DNA of 64,000 nucleotides from DASVFB01 sp963815965 (GTDB taxonomy: Bacteria > Actinomycetota > Thermoleophilia > Gaiellales > Gaiellaceae), in assembly GCA_963815965.1 (NCBI GenBank), contig CAWFIT010000001.1, forward strand, positions 248,001 through 312,000. The letters run 5' to 3'. The notes under the pieces are model-generated. The model saw nothing but the letters and a program-made list of their open reading frames with translations, was not told the DNA's origin and ran no database searches. Shown one piece after another: positions 27,250 through 36,536 of this stretch. The position numbers and the translations under genes are program-made. Every line of letters starts with the position of its first letter. Positions within the stretch are counted from its first letter, which is position 1.

Positions 27250-27330
27250 CGCTGCCTCCTGTGCGCGCGTTTGAGCACGCTCCAGTCTCGTTTTAGCGCA
27301 CAAACCGAGCTTGGAGCAACCGATCCGACT

Positions 27331-28276
27331 CTAGGTCCGAGGGACGCCGCCGATATCGACGCCGAGGCCGACGAGCAGGCCGTCCGCTTCAACGGCCGGG
27401 CTCGTCGTAATGAAGAGGACGACGCCGTCCTCCGGCGCCGTGATCTGCTCGGTGACGTCGCCGAACAGATTTCGCACCGAGCCAAGGCTCGTGCCGGCGT
27501 GGACGGTGTCGCCCGCGGCGCACGTCGGGCTCCCACCAACCCTCGTCCTCGCAGCGCAACCAGACGAAGCGGCCGACGCTTCGCATGTCCGCACGTGGAG
27601 GGGTCGGGTCGCCGGGCAGCATCCCGAGATGGCGCAACGCGTTTGCGAGCCCGGCGACATGTTGCTGCACCGCGGCCTCCTCGAGGAGGCCGCGCCCTCC
27701 GACCTCGGCGATCACGGCAGGCACCCCGGCGGCGGCCGCCGCGGACGTCGTCGTCCCGCTGATTGGTGCATCGGCAGGAGCGGAGCGCACGACGTAGGGC
27801 AGGTCGAACGCGATCGCGAGGGCGCGCGCCTGCTCCTCGACCGGCGATTCGTCGTAGAGCGCGAACGGCTCGAGCGCTTCGACCATGTCGCCACCGTGAA
27901 GGTCGAGCATCGCGTCGCTCGGCGCGATCAACTCGTCGAAGACATGGCGTGCGAGCACGTCGCTGAACGTTCCCTCGTACGAGCCTGGGAAGCAGCGGTT
28001 GAGGTTCTTCCCGTCTTGCGGGACGACGAATGCTGTGCGGGCGCGGAACGACGGCATGCTCACGATCGGGACCGCGGTGATCCGCCCCGCGAGCGTGTTC
28101 GTGTCGAGCGCATTCATGAAGCGCACGACGGCAGAGATCGACGAGTACTCGCCGCCGTGGATCCCGCCGAGAAGGCAGAGGTGCGGGCCGTCGCGCCGGC
28201 CCGAGGCTTCGAAGCACGGGAGCTCGAGCTCGGCGAGCAACTCGTGCTCGAAGCGGATCGTGCGCCGCTCGATCAT
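27331..28276 (-). CDS. AstE/AspA-family deacylase (M14-like zinc hydrolase), frame broken once
   Basis: Repaired length is 314 residues. Zinc-binding GGIHGGEYSS near residue 38 (His, Glu) and LDLHGGDMVEAL near residue 125 (His) are typical of the succinylglutamate desuccinylase/aspartoacylase family. The C-terminal beta domain follows after one extra base near 27514-27521 (joined as DVRAGDTVHAG). Such enzymes cut an acyl group from an amino acid. ATG 28276 overlaps the stop of the upstream ABC ATPase as ATGA, so it is the last gene of the long operon. It probably processes an N-acyl amino acid brought in by the transporter. Confidence 0.85.
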
Positions 28277-29307
28277 CCGGCCTCGCGCGCCTCGACCTCG
28301 ACCTCCGGAACGTGAGCCGGCGGCCTTGCGGTCCACGCGAAGTGACAGGCTGCGACGTGCTCCGGTCCGGGGCCGGGCAGCAGGACCGGGTCCTCTTCCG
28401 AGCAGCGAGGCTGCTGCGCTATCGGGCAGCGCGTGTGGAACCGGCAGCCGGTCGGCAGGCGGATCGGGCTCGGCGGGTCGCCGACCACGGCGGCGGCCGT
28501 CGAGGCGCGGCCCGGAACGAGCTTCGGAACCGCGCGGAGCAAGCCCTGCGTGTACGGATGCCGAGCGTCCGTGAACAGCTTTTCGGTAGGCGCGGTCTCG
28601 ACGATTCTGCCCAGGTACATGACCGCCACGCGGTCGCACACGTGCCGGACGACGGCCATGTTGTGCGCAACGAGCAGCACCGTGAGGCCGAGCTCCGCCC
28701 GGAGATCGGCCAGCAGATTGAGCACGGTGGCCTGTACCGAGACGTCGAGCGCCGACACGGGCTCGTCCGCGACGAGGACGTCGGGCTCGAGGGCGAGCGC
28801 GCGCGCGATCGAGACACGTTGCCGCTGGCCCCCCGAGAACTGCCGTGGGTGTGCATCGAGCGCGCGCGGGCCGAGGCCGACGAGTCCGACGAGCTCGCGG
28901 CACCGATCTTCGCGCAGCTCCTTCGGCACCATGCGATGCGCGCGCAGCAGCTCGGAGAGCACCTGCCTGACGGTCATGCGCGGGTTGAGGGACGAGTACG
29001 GATCCTGGAAGACCATCTGGATCCGTCGCCGGTCGCTTCGCGCCCGGTGCGCGTCGACGACGCGACCCTCGTAGCGGACCTCGCCGGCGGTCGGTTCGTA
29101 GAGGCCGACGATGCAGCGGGCGAGCGTCGACTTGCCGCAGCCCGACTCGCCGACGAGGCCGAGCGTCTCGCCCTTCGCCAGCTCGAGGTCGACGCCGTCC
29201 ACTGCGCGCAGCACCTCCCGCTTCCCACGGTGTAGCCACGGGCCCATCCCGCCGCGGAGCACGAAGTGCTTCGCGAGCCCGCGCACCTCGAGCAGCGTCT
29301 CAGGCAT
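28273..29307 (-). CDS. Peptide-type ABC importer ATPase, DppF/OppF-like
   Basis: 344 residues from ATG 29307. Walker A GESGCGKS near residue 55, signature FSGGQRQRVSIARAL near residue 155, Walker B VLVADEPVSALD and a C-terminal oligopeptide-transporter extension with GCRFHTRCPIA. The N-terminal LEVRGLAKHF start supports this codon over upstream options that overlap the partner ATPase deeply. It overlaps the upstream ATPase gene by 8 bases. Confidence 0.92.
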   Translation of the reverse strand: MPETLLEVRGLAKHFVLRGGMGPWLHRGKREVLRAVDGVDLELAKGETLGLVGESGCGKSTLARCIVGLYEPTAGEVRYEGRVVDAHRARSDRRRIQMVFQDPYSSLNPRMTVRQVLSELLRAHRMVPKELREDRCRELVGLVGLGPRALDAHPRQFSGGQRQRVSIARALALEPDVLVADEPVSALDVSVQATVLNLLADLRAELGLTVLLVAHNMAVVRHVCDRVAVMYLGRIVETAPTEKLFTDARHPYTQGLLRAVPKLVPGRASTAAAVVGDPPSPIRLPTGCRFHTRCPIAQQPRCSEEDPVLLPGPGPEHVAACHFAWTARPPAHVPEVEVEAREAG

Positions 29308-30310
29308 TCGCCACGACCGGCTCGCGGCGCGCGTCCTCGGCGCACGCGTCGTCGCGGATGCACGCTGTTGCGCGGTTCCCGGCCAGCGCGCGCAAAGGAA
29401 ACTCGCCGCTCGTGCACTTGTCAACCACGAACGGACACCGCGGATGGAAGGGGCAGCCCGCCGGCAGCGCGGCGGGGTCGGGCGGCGCACCCGGGATCGA
29501 CGAGAGGCGGCCGCGGACGCCGTCGACGTCCGGCACCGAGCGGAGCAGGCCGAGCGTGTACGGATGCCGCGGCTCGCGGAAGACGGCGTCGACGGTGCCG
29601 GTCTCGACGACCCCTCCCGCGTACATAACGGCGACGTTCTTGCACGCCTGCGCGATCACCGCGAGGTCGTGCGAGACGAAAATGAGGCTGACGCCGAGCT
29701 CATCTTGCAGCGACAGCAGCAGCTTCAGGATCTGATCCTGGATCGTGACGTCGAGCGCCGTCGTCGGCTCGTCGCAGAGCAGGAGCTTCGGCTCGGCCGA
29801 CAGCGCGATCGCGATCATCACGCGCTGGCGGAGCCCGCCCGAAAGCTCGTGCGGGTACGCGTCGGCGCGGCGGTTCGCATCGGGGATCCCGACGAGGCTC
29901 ATCAACTCGAGCGCCCGGGTCCTGGCCTGCCGTCTGCCCATCCCGAGCCGGACGAGCGGCGCCTCGCCGATCTGCTCGCCGACGCGCATGACCGGATTGA
30001 GCGCGGTCATCGGCTCCTGGAACACCATGCCGATCGAGCGCCCGCGCAGCTCGCGGCGCCGGTTCTCGTCGAGCGTCAGGACGTCGACCCCGTCGAACTC
30101 GATCGACCCGCGGGCGATGCGCGCGCTTCGCGGCAGGAGCCCGACGAGCGCGCGCAGGGCGACCGTTTTGCCGGAGCCCGACTCGCCGACGAGGCCGAGC
30201 GCTTCGCCGCGCTCGACCTCGAACGAGGCACCGTCGACCGCGCGCAGAGTCCCCCGCGCGAGCGAGAACTCGACCCGCAGGTCGCTCACACGGAGCAACG
30301 GCTCGGTCAC
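29300..30310 (-). CDS. Peptide-type ABC importer ATPase, DppD/OppD-like
   Basis: 336 residues from a GTG at 30310 that overlaps the permease stop as GTGA. Walker A GESGSGKT near residue 38, signature LSGGLRQRVMIAIAL near residue 153, Walker B LLLCDEPTTALD, and the C-terminal extension with GCPFHPRCPF typical of the DppD/OppD class. It pairs with the next gene to energise the DppBC-like permease. Confidence 0.92.
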   Translation of the reverse strand: MTEPLLRVSDLRVEFSLARGTLRAVDGASFEVERGEALGLVGESGSGKTVALRALVGLLPRSARIARGSIEFDGVDVLTLDENRRRELRGRSIGMVFQEPMTALNPVMRVGEQIGEAPLVRLGMGRRQARTRALELMSLVGIPDANRRADAYPHELSGGLRQRVMIAIALSAEPKLLLCDEPTTALDVTIQDQILKLLLSLQDELGVSLIFVSHDLAVIAQACKNVAVMYAGGVVETGTVDAVFREPRHPYTLGLLRSVPDVDGVRGRLSSIPGAPPDPAALPAGCPFHPRCPFVVDKCTSGEFPLRALAGNRATACIRDDACAEDARREPVVANA

Positions 30311-31176
30311 TCCGGCCTCAGGAGGTCGGCGAGCCCGTCCGCCAGCAACGAGAGCCCGAGCGCGGTGATGACGACGGCGACTCCGGGGAACGTCGAGAGC
30401 TCCCATCGGGTCCCAATGAACGGATACCCGTCGCTGATCATCTTCCCCCAGTCCGGCGTCGGTGGCTGCACGCCGAGGCCCAGGTAGCCCAGCGTCACAA
30501 TCGCGAGGATCGTGAGCACGATGTCGGACATCGCGAAGACGATCGCCTGGGTGATCACGTTCGGGAGCAGATGGCGCCCGAGAATCCGCGCATCGGAGAG
30601 GCCAGCGGCGCGCGCGGCAAGGACGTACTCACGACGCTTCGCGACGAGCACCTCGCCGCGGATGATTCGCGTATATGAGACCCAGCCGACGAGGATCACG
30701 GCGATGTAGATGTTGCGCGTCCCGGTACCGAGCACGAACACGAGCGCGATGATCAGGACGTAGAACGGGAAGGCAACGACGACGTTGACGAGCCAGCTCG
30801 CAAATGTGTCGACGGTCCCGCCGTAATAGCCGGAGAGCAGGCCGATGATCGTGCCGATCACGAACGAGAAGAACACGGCGATGAACGCGACGCGCAGATC
30901 GACACGTGCGCCGAAGACGATCCGCGACCATACGTCGCGGCCGAGGTCGTCGGTGCCGAGCGGGTGGGACCACGAGGGACTCGACAGCGTGTGGAGCAGG
31001 TCCTGCTGAGTGGGATCGTGCGTTGTGATCAACGGCGCGCATGCTGCGGCGAGCAGGATCAACCCCAGGATCGAGACTCCCGCGACGAACGTCGGCGTTC
31101 GGTACCAGCGCCGGCGAAAACCGCGGCGGTGCTCGACGAGCGTGGCCTCCGCAACGACCTCGGCAGCCGCACCCAT
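30307..31176 (-). CDS. Peptide-type ABC importer permease, DppC/OppC-like
   Basis: 289 residues. An N-terminal helix (FVAGVSILGLILLAAACAPLI) is followed by the HPLGTDDLGRDVWSRIVFGA motif near residue 68, diagnostic for DppC/OppC. The EAA coupling loop (EYVLAARAAGLSDARILGRH) is near residue 190. About six membrane helices. Its ATG overlaps the partner permease stop by one base. Confidence 0.93.
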   Translation of the reverse strand: MGAAAEVVAEATLVEHRRGFRRRWYRTPTFVAGVSILGLILLAAACAPLITTHDPTQQDLLHTLSSPSWSHPLGTDDLGRDVWSRIVFGARVDLRVAFIAVFFSFVIGTIIGLLSGYYGGTVDTFASWLVNVVVAFPFYVLIIALVFVLGTGTRNIYIAVILVGWVSYTRIIRGEVLVAKRREYVLAARAAGLSDARILGRHLLPNVITQAIVFAMSDIVLTILAIVTLGYLGLGVQPPTPDWGKMISDGYPFIGTRWELSTFPGVAVVITALGLSLLADGLADLLRPE

Positions 31177-32120
31177 CAGTCGAAGCGCACGCGCGGGTCG
31201 AGGAGCGCGTGGGCGACGTCGGTGAGGAGGTAGACGAGCACGACCAACACCGCGAAGACGAGGGTCACCGCCTGGACTACCGGGAAATCACGTTGGAAGA
31301 TCGCGTTGACCAGCAGTTGGCCGACCCCAGGGACGGCGAAGACCTGCTCGATCACGAGGGTGCCCCCGACGAGGAAGCCGATGTTGACGCCCAGTACCGA
31401 GACGGTCGAGATCGCCGCGTTGCGGAAGGCGTGGTTCATGAGGACCCGACGCTCCGACAGCCCCTTCGAGCGGGCCGTCGTGATGTAGTCCGCCTCGAGC
31501 ACCTCGAGCAACGCGGCGCGCAGGCTGCGAATCAGGATCGGACACAGCGCCAGCGCGACGGTGAGCGCGGGGAGGAACATCGAGTGGAGGTGGCCAAAGA
31601 ACCCGTGCCCGTAGCCGCCCACCGGGAACAGTCGTCCGAGGTGCAGCCCGAAGACGAGTAGAAGCATGATCCCGATCCAGAAGGGCGGGAAGCCAAGCCC
31701 GACGAGGGGCACGCCCCGGATCAGGTGATCTGAGACCCGGTCTCTGCGGCTCGCGGCAATCAGGGCGAGCGGAGCGGCGATCAGGACCGAGAGCAGGGCG
31801 CCGAAGCAGATCAGCCAGAGCGTGACCGGCAGCCGCTCGCGGACGAGACGGCCCGCGCCGACGCCGTAGACGAACGAGAAGCCGAGATCGCCGTGGGCGA
31901 GGCGCCCCATGAACCTCTCGTACTGCACCGGCAGCGGCCGGTCGAGCCCCCAGTCGTGCCGCAGCAGCGCGACGCGCTTCGGCGTCGCGTGGTTCGCGAG
32001 AATCGTCCGCGCCGGGTCGCCCGGGAGCAGATGGATCAGGAAGAAGACCAGGATCGTGACGCCGAGCGCGACCGGCACGACCTGGAGCAGCCTGCGGGCG
32101 ACGTAGCCCGTCAGGCTCAT
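31176..32120 (-). CDS. Peptide-type ABC importer permease, DppB/OppB-like
   Basis: 314 residues, six predicted helices. The N-terminal YVARRLLQVVPVALGVTILV and the LLPGDPARTIL stretch near residue 32 are classical DppB/OppB. The coupling loop LLEVLEADYITTARSKGLSE is near residue 205. It lies 21 bases after the substrate-binding protein and forms the channel with the next gene. Confidence 0.93.
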   Translation of the reverse strand: MSLTGYVARRLLQVVPVALGVTILVFFLIHLLPGDPARTILANHATPKRVALLRHDWGLDRPLPVQYERFMGRLAHGDLGFSFVYGVGAGRLVRERLPVTLWLICFGALLSVLIAAPLALIAASRRDRVSDHLIRGVPLVGLGFPPFWIGIMLLLVFGLHLGRLFPVGGYGHGFFGHLHSMFLPALTVALALCPILIRSLRAALLEVLEADYITTARSKGLSERRVLMNHAFRNAAISTVSVLGVNIGFLVGGTLVIEQVFAVPGVGQLLVNAIFQRDFPVVQAVTLVFAVLVVLVYLLTDVAHALLDPRVRFD

Positions 32121-32141
32121 GCGTTGGCCCCGATCACGGAA

Positions 32142-33706
32142 TCAGCCGAGCCAGGCATCCTCCAGGTGATAGTTGCCGAGCGGCTGGACGAAGAAGCCAT
32201 GCAGCTTGCTCGTGTACGCCCAGCGGAACGGCGAGTAGTAGAGGAAGCCCTGGAACGCGTCGTTCGCCGCGATCCGCTGGATCTTCGCGTAGAGCGCCCT
32301 GCGCTTCGACGGGCTCGGTTCTCTCTGGGCCTGGTGCGACAGCTTGACCGCGGTTGGGCTCTTGTAGCCGCTGAAGAACTGCTGCGCGCCGCCGGCCGGA
32401 TCGATCGCGAACGTGACGAGCTCGTCTGGATCGGCGATGTCCATCGTCCAGTAGCTGAAGCCGAGCTGGTACTTGCGCGACTGGATCGACTGGAACTCGG
32501 TGCTCGTGTCCTGCGTCTTGAACGTCACGTCGATGCCGAGCGTCTTCAACGCCTGCTGGATGATCTGGCCCATCGCGTTCTCGACCTGCGCGCCTGCGCC
32601 GATGAGCATCTCGACCTTGAAGCCGCTGGGGAACTTCGATTTGGCGAGCTCCGCCTTCGCCTTGCTCAGGTTGTATTGGAGGCCCGGCGAGTGCGGGTCG
32701 TAGAACGGCACCTGGGGCGGCAGGAACGAGTTCGCGGGGTTGCCGTGACCGAACAGCACCGACTTGATGATCGCCTTGCGGTCGACGGCGTACGAGATCG
32801 CCCGGCGGACGTGCACGTCGGCGAGCGGCGGATACGCCTCGTTCATGTCGAGGTAGTCGGTGCGCGTCGAGGGGAACAGCGACATCGTCACGCCGCTCGT
32901 GTGCTGGAGCTTCGTGATCGAGTTGAAGGGCGGGAACTCGTCGACCTGGATCTGGCCGCCGCGGAGCTGGAGCTCGCGTGTGTTCTCGTCGCTCACGTAC
33001 GTCCACGTGACGGAGTCGAGGTAAGGCTTGCCCTTCTGCCAGTAGTACGGGTTGCGCTTCAGCGTCACCGACTGGCCGACGACGCGCTTGTCCCACATGA
33101 ACGGTCCTGTGCCGACCGGGTGCTTGTAGAACGCCTTACGTGACTCGCCGCCGAAGTTCTTGGGGATGATCGCCGTTGGCAAACAGCCCGATGTCGGCGA
33201 GGAACGGGGCCCACCGATACTTCAGGTGGAAGACGACTGTGCTCGGATTCGGTGTTGTGATGCTCTTGATCGCGGCGTCGAGGTAACCCCAGCCCTTCGC
33301 CTGCGCCCGTGCGTCGTCGATCGAGAACTTGACGTCCGCGGACGTCATCGTCTTGCCATTCGAGAACTTGACGCCGGGCCGGAGCTTGAACGTGTACGTC
33401 TTGCCGTTCTTCGCCATCGTGTAGCTCGTCGCGAGCCAGGGCCGCAGCGTCTTGCCGTCGTTGGCCGCGAGATAGAGCGGCTCATTGATCTGCTCCGTGA
33501 TCCAGATCGACTCGTTCTGGAACACGTTCGTCTTGTCGAACGACTGCGAGTCCTCGATCCGCGCGATCGTGATCGACCCGCCGCGTTTCGGCTGTGCTTG
33601 CGCCGGTCTTGTTCGGCGAATTGCCCGCGAGACCAGCGGCCGTTCCAACGGCCACGAGGGCGATCGCACTCACGACGAACGCAAAAGCTCTGATGTGACG
33701 CTGCAC
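32142..33706 (-). CDS. Extracellular solute-binding protein family 5, frame broken twice
   Basis: Repaired length is about 520 residues from GTG 33706 (AAAGGAGCCGGCC upstream). A signal peptide (FAFVVSAIALVAVGTAAGLA) is followed by family 5 sequence: GGSITIARIEDSQSFDKTNV, then KNGKTYTFKLRPGVKFSNGK near residue 110, and PVGTGPFMWDK further on. One extra base at about 33596-33600 and one at about 33178-33184 split it; removing them joins GAAQPKRGGS and GLLPTAIIPKNF. It captures the ligand, likely a peptide or amide-containing molecule, for the DppBCDF-like importer encoded downstream. Confidence 0.88.
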
Positions 33707-33763
33707 GGCCGGCTCCTTTGACGCAGGGGCGACCGCCGAACGACGGCGATCGGGGGAAAACCA

Positions 33764-35128
33764 CTATTCCAGACGATTCGGGGTCAAGTCCAGTGCCAGA
33801 AGCCGCCACAGCTCGGCCCACGCCCTCAGGCCCTCGTCGAGGCGGCGCAATCGGAAGAACTCGTCCGGCGCGTGGAGCCCCTCATCGGCCGTGGAGAAAG
33901 AGAAGAGCAGCGTCTTGAGGCCCAGGATCTCCTCGAAGAGCGTTGCCGCGGGCAAGGTGCCGCCGATCCTGACGAGCAGAGGCTCGCTCTCCGGGTAGAC
34001 GGCACGAAGCGCGGCCGTCCCCGCGACGACGGCGGGATGGTCGGCCGGGATCGCGTACGCCGGCACGCCGCCCGGCGCGGCCTCGACCCCCACCTCGACG
34101 CCGGGCGGTCGACTCGCCTGAACGTGACGCTCGATCGCGGCGAAGACAATCGCGGGATCCTGCCGGGGCACGAGCCGGCACGTGATGTGTGCCCGGGCGC
34201 GCCGCGGTATGACCGTGAACCAGCCTCCGGCCTCGACGCCGTTCACCTCGAGGGTGGGCCGTGTCCACAGCCGTTCGAGCGTCGTGAATCCGGGCTCTCC
34301 GTGCAACTCGGGCACGCCGACCTCTGCGCGGTAGGTCTCCTCCTCAAAAGGAATCCGCTCCAACGCCTCCCGGTCGGCGCGGGCGATCGACTCGACGCCG
34401 TCGTAGAAGCCCGGCACCGCTACGGCGCCGTCGTCGTCGTGCAGGCTCGCCAGGATGCGGGCAAGTGCATGAATCGGGTTCTGTACGGCGCCGCCGTGCC
34501 GTCCCGAGTGCAGGTCGGCTGCCGGTCCCGTGACGGCGACATCGAGCGCGAGCAGTCCTTTCGCGGCGATTGGGATCGAGGGCTCCGACGGCCGCCACAT
34601 CGCGCCGTCGGCGGAGACGACGAGATCGGCCGCGAGTTCGTCGCGATGCTCGTCGAGGAAGCGCGCGAGGCTTGGACTGCCGATCTCCTCCTCGCCCTCG
34701 ATCAGGAACCGGACGTTGAGCGGCAGCGCGCCGTCCTGCGCGAGGAACGCCTCAGCGACCTTCAGCGGCACGAGGACAGGACCCTTGTCGTCGGTCGCGC
34801 CGCGGGCGTAGATGCGACCGTCGCGGACGCTCGGCTCGAACGGCGGCGTCGTCCACTCGGACTCGTCGCCGGGTGGCTGCACGTCGTAGTGGCCGTAGAC
34901 GAGGATCGTCGGCGCGCCCGCAAGCCCGAGCCGCTCGCCGAGCACGACCGGATGGCCGTCGGTCTCGACGACGCGTCCGTTCGCGAACGCGAGTTGCGCG
35001 GCAACCCACTCGGCTGCTTCGCGCATCGCCGGCCGTCGCGCCGGGTCGCTGCTGATGCTCGGTATGCGAAGGAACTCGCTGAGCTCATCGACGTAGCGCG
35101 CGCTATCGGTGAAGGAGAGGTGCACCAC
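33764..35128 (-). CDS. M20-family metallopeptidase (dipeptidase-like)
   Basis: 454 residues. Metal ligands are visible in ILVYGHYDVQPP (His, Asp) near residue 75 and in LIEGEEEIGSPS (catalytic Glu-Glu) near residue 142, with a dimerisation domain between. It matches cytosolic M20 dipeptidases/carboxypeptidases that cut dipeptides or N-acyl amino acids. The GTG at 35128 has no clear ribosome site but lies 9 bases after the SDR stop, so translation may depend on coupling. Confidence 0.9.
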   Translation of the reverse strand: MVHLSFTDSARYVDELSEFLRIPSISSDPARRPAMREAAEWVAAQLAFANGRVVETDGHPVVLGERLGLAGAPTILVYGHYDVQPPGDESEWTTPPFEPSVRDGRIYARGATDDKGPVLVPLKVAEAFLAQDGALPLNVRFLIEGEEEIGSPSLARFLDEHRDELAADLVVSADGAMWRPSEPSIPIAAKGLLALDVAVTGPAADLHSGRHGGAVQNPIHALARILASLHDDDGAVAVPGFYDGVESIARADREALERIPFEEETYRAEVGVPELHGEPGFTTLERLWTRPTLEVNGVEAGGWFTVIPRRARAHITCRLVPRQDPAIVFAAIERHVQASRPPGVEVGVEAAPGGVPAYAIPADHPAVVAGTAALRAVYPESEPLLVRIGGTLPAATLFEEILGLKTLLFSFSTADEGLHAPDEFFRLRRLDEGLRAWAELWRLLALDLTPNRLE

Positions 35129-35137
35129 TCGGGTTGT

Positions 35138-35836
35138 TCAGAAGATCGAGTGGCCGCCGTCGATCGAGATCACCTGGCCCGTGACCCAGGACGCTTCCTC
35201 GGCGACGAAGAACAGCACACCGTTCGCAATGTCCTCGGGCTCGCCAAGGCGTCGCGTCGCGATCTGTTCGAGCAGCGCTCGCTGTCCGTCAGCGCCGTAG
35301 CTCTCCCACTGGCGAATGCTCGTCGGGTTCGAGAGCACGAAACCCGGTGCGATGCAGTTGACGGTGATGCCGAAGGGCCCGAGCTCGTGCGCCGTCTGCC
35401 GCGTGAAGCCGATCTGTCCCGCTTTCGCGCTCGCGTATGCCTGGATCCCGGTCAGGCTGACGCTGCGGCCGGCGCCGGACGAAATGTTGACGATGCGGCC
35501 GTAGCCAGCCGCCTTCATCTCCGGGGCGAATGCCCGCGTGCAGACGAACGTGCTCGTGAGGTTCGCGTCGACGACCGCCTGCCAGTCCTCGTCGGAGACC
35601 TCCTCGAGCGGACGGCCCACCTGGCCGACGACGCCGCCGGCGTTGTTGACGAGGATGTCGACGCGGCCAATCCGCGATGCGAGCTCTGCGACCTGCTCGC
35701 TGTCGGCGACATCGACGGTGTCCCGATCGACTTTGTGCACGGTGGCGCCGCGGCGATCGAGTGCCTCGGCGATCGCTGCGCCGATGCCGTGCGCAGTCCC
35801 GGTGACGAGAGCCGTGCGGCCGGCGAGGTCAGGCAC
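35138..35836 (-). CDS. Short-chain dehydrogenase/reductase
   Basis: 232 residues, classical SDR: cofactor motif TGTAHGIG near residue 13, NNAGG near residue 66, catalytic Ser in NISSGAG and YASAK near residue 133, and an IDGGHSIF C-terminus. GTG 35836 overlaps the creatininase stop by eight bases. It probably oxidises a hydroxyl product of the hydrolases in the same operon; the substrate is inferred only from context. Confidence 0.9.
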   Translation of the reverse strand: MPDLAGRTALVTGTAHGIGAAIAEALDRRGATVHKVDRDTVDVADSEQVAELASRIGRVDILVNNAGGVVGQVGRPLEEVSDEDWQAVVDANLTSTFVCTRAFAPEMKAAGYGRIVNISSGAGRSVSLTGIQAYASAKAGQIGFTRQTAHELGPFGITVNCIAPGFVLSNPTSIRQWESYGADGQRALLEQIATRRLGEPEDIANGVLFFVAEEASWVTGQVISIDGGHSIF

Positions 35837-36536
35837 GCGACCAGCCGTTCTCGATCAGGTCGCGAACTTCCTCGACTCCTGCCTGCCAGACACGCAGCAC
35901 GTCCGCGTCAGGGCGCTCGTAGAGGCCGCCGAGTGAGCCGTCGCCGAGCATTTTTCGCACCTCGAGCGGATCGGACTCGCGCATCCGCGTGATGTCGGCC
36001 ATCGGCTTGCGCTCCTGCGGCTGGTCGACGCCCGCGAGGCGCGTCCACGGGAAGTTCTCGAGCCACGACGCGTGGCTGGCGTCGGCGTCGATGGACTGGA
36101 CGACCTCCCACGTGCGCGGTGCGTTCCACCAGTTGTGCCAGATCGTCTGCGCGTCGTCGTGCGCGGCGCCCCACTCCGTTGCGGCCTCGCCTCCGGGATC
36201 GTTGCCGCCGTGGCCGTTGACGAGCAGGAAACGGCGGAAGCCCTGCCCGTAGAGCGACTCGAGCAGCTCCGTGACGACGACGCGATACGTGTCGGCACTC
36301 AGTGTCGGGCTGCCGGGGTATGCGGCGAAGTAGGGCGTGATCCCGTACGGCAGCGCCGGGAGGACGGGCACGCCGAGCGGCTCAGCCGCGTCGACCGAGA
36401 CGCGCTCGGAGAGGATGACGTCGACCGCGAGCGAGAGGTACGCATGCTGCTCGACCGATCCGAGGGGAAGCACGATCCGGTCGTCGTGTCGCAGGTACTC
36501 CTCCAGCTGCATCCAGTTGCAGTCCTGCACTCTCAC
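35829..36536 (-). CDS. Creatininase-family amidohydrolase
   Basis: 235 residues. Metal-binding residues follow the creatininase pattern: Glu and His in PLGSVEQHAYLSLAVDVIL near residue 25 (with the downstream Asp), and VNGHGGNDPGG near residue 103. The GTG at 36536 overlaps the fusion gene stop as GTGA and has AGGAGG upstream inside that gene. The family opens cyclic amides (creatinine) or removes terminal residues or formyl groups (MftE, ArfB). Beside an amidase it suggests breakdown of an amide or lactam ring compound. Confidence 0.88.
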   Translation of the reverse strand: MRVQDCNWMQLEEYLRHDDRIVLPLGSVEQHAYLSLAVDVILSERVSVDAAEPLGVPVLPALPYGITPYFAAYPGSPTLSADTYRVVVTELLESLYGQGFRRFLLVNGHGGNDPGGEAATEWGAAHDDAQTIWHNWWNAPRTWEVVQSIDADASHASWLENFPWTRLAGVDQPQERKPMADITRMRESDPLEVRKMLGDGSLGGLYERPDADVLRVWQAGVEEVRDLIENGWSRA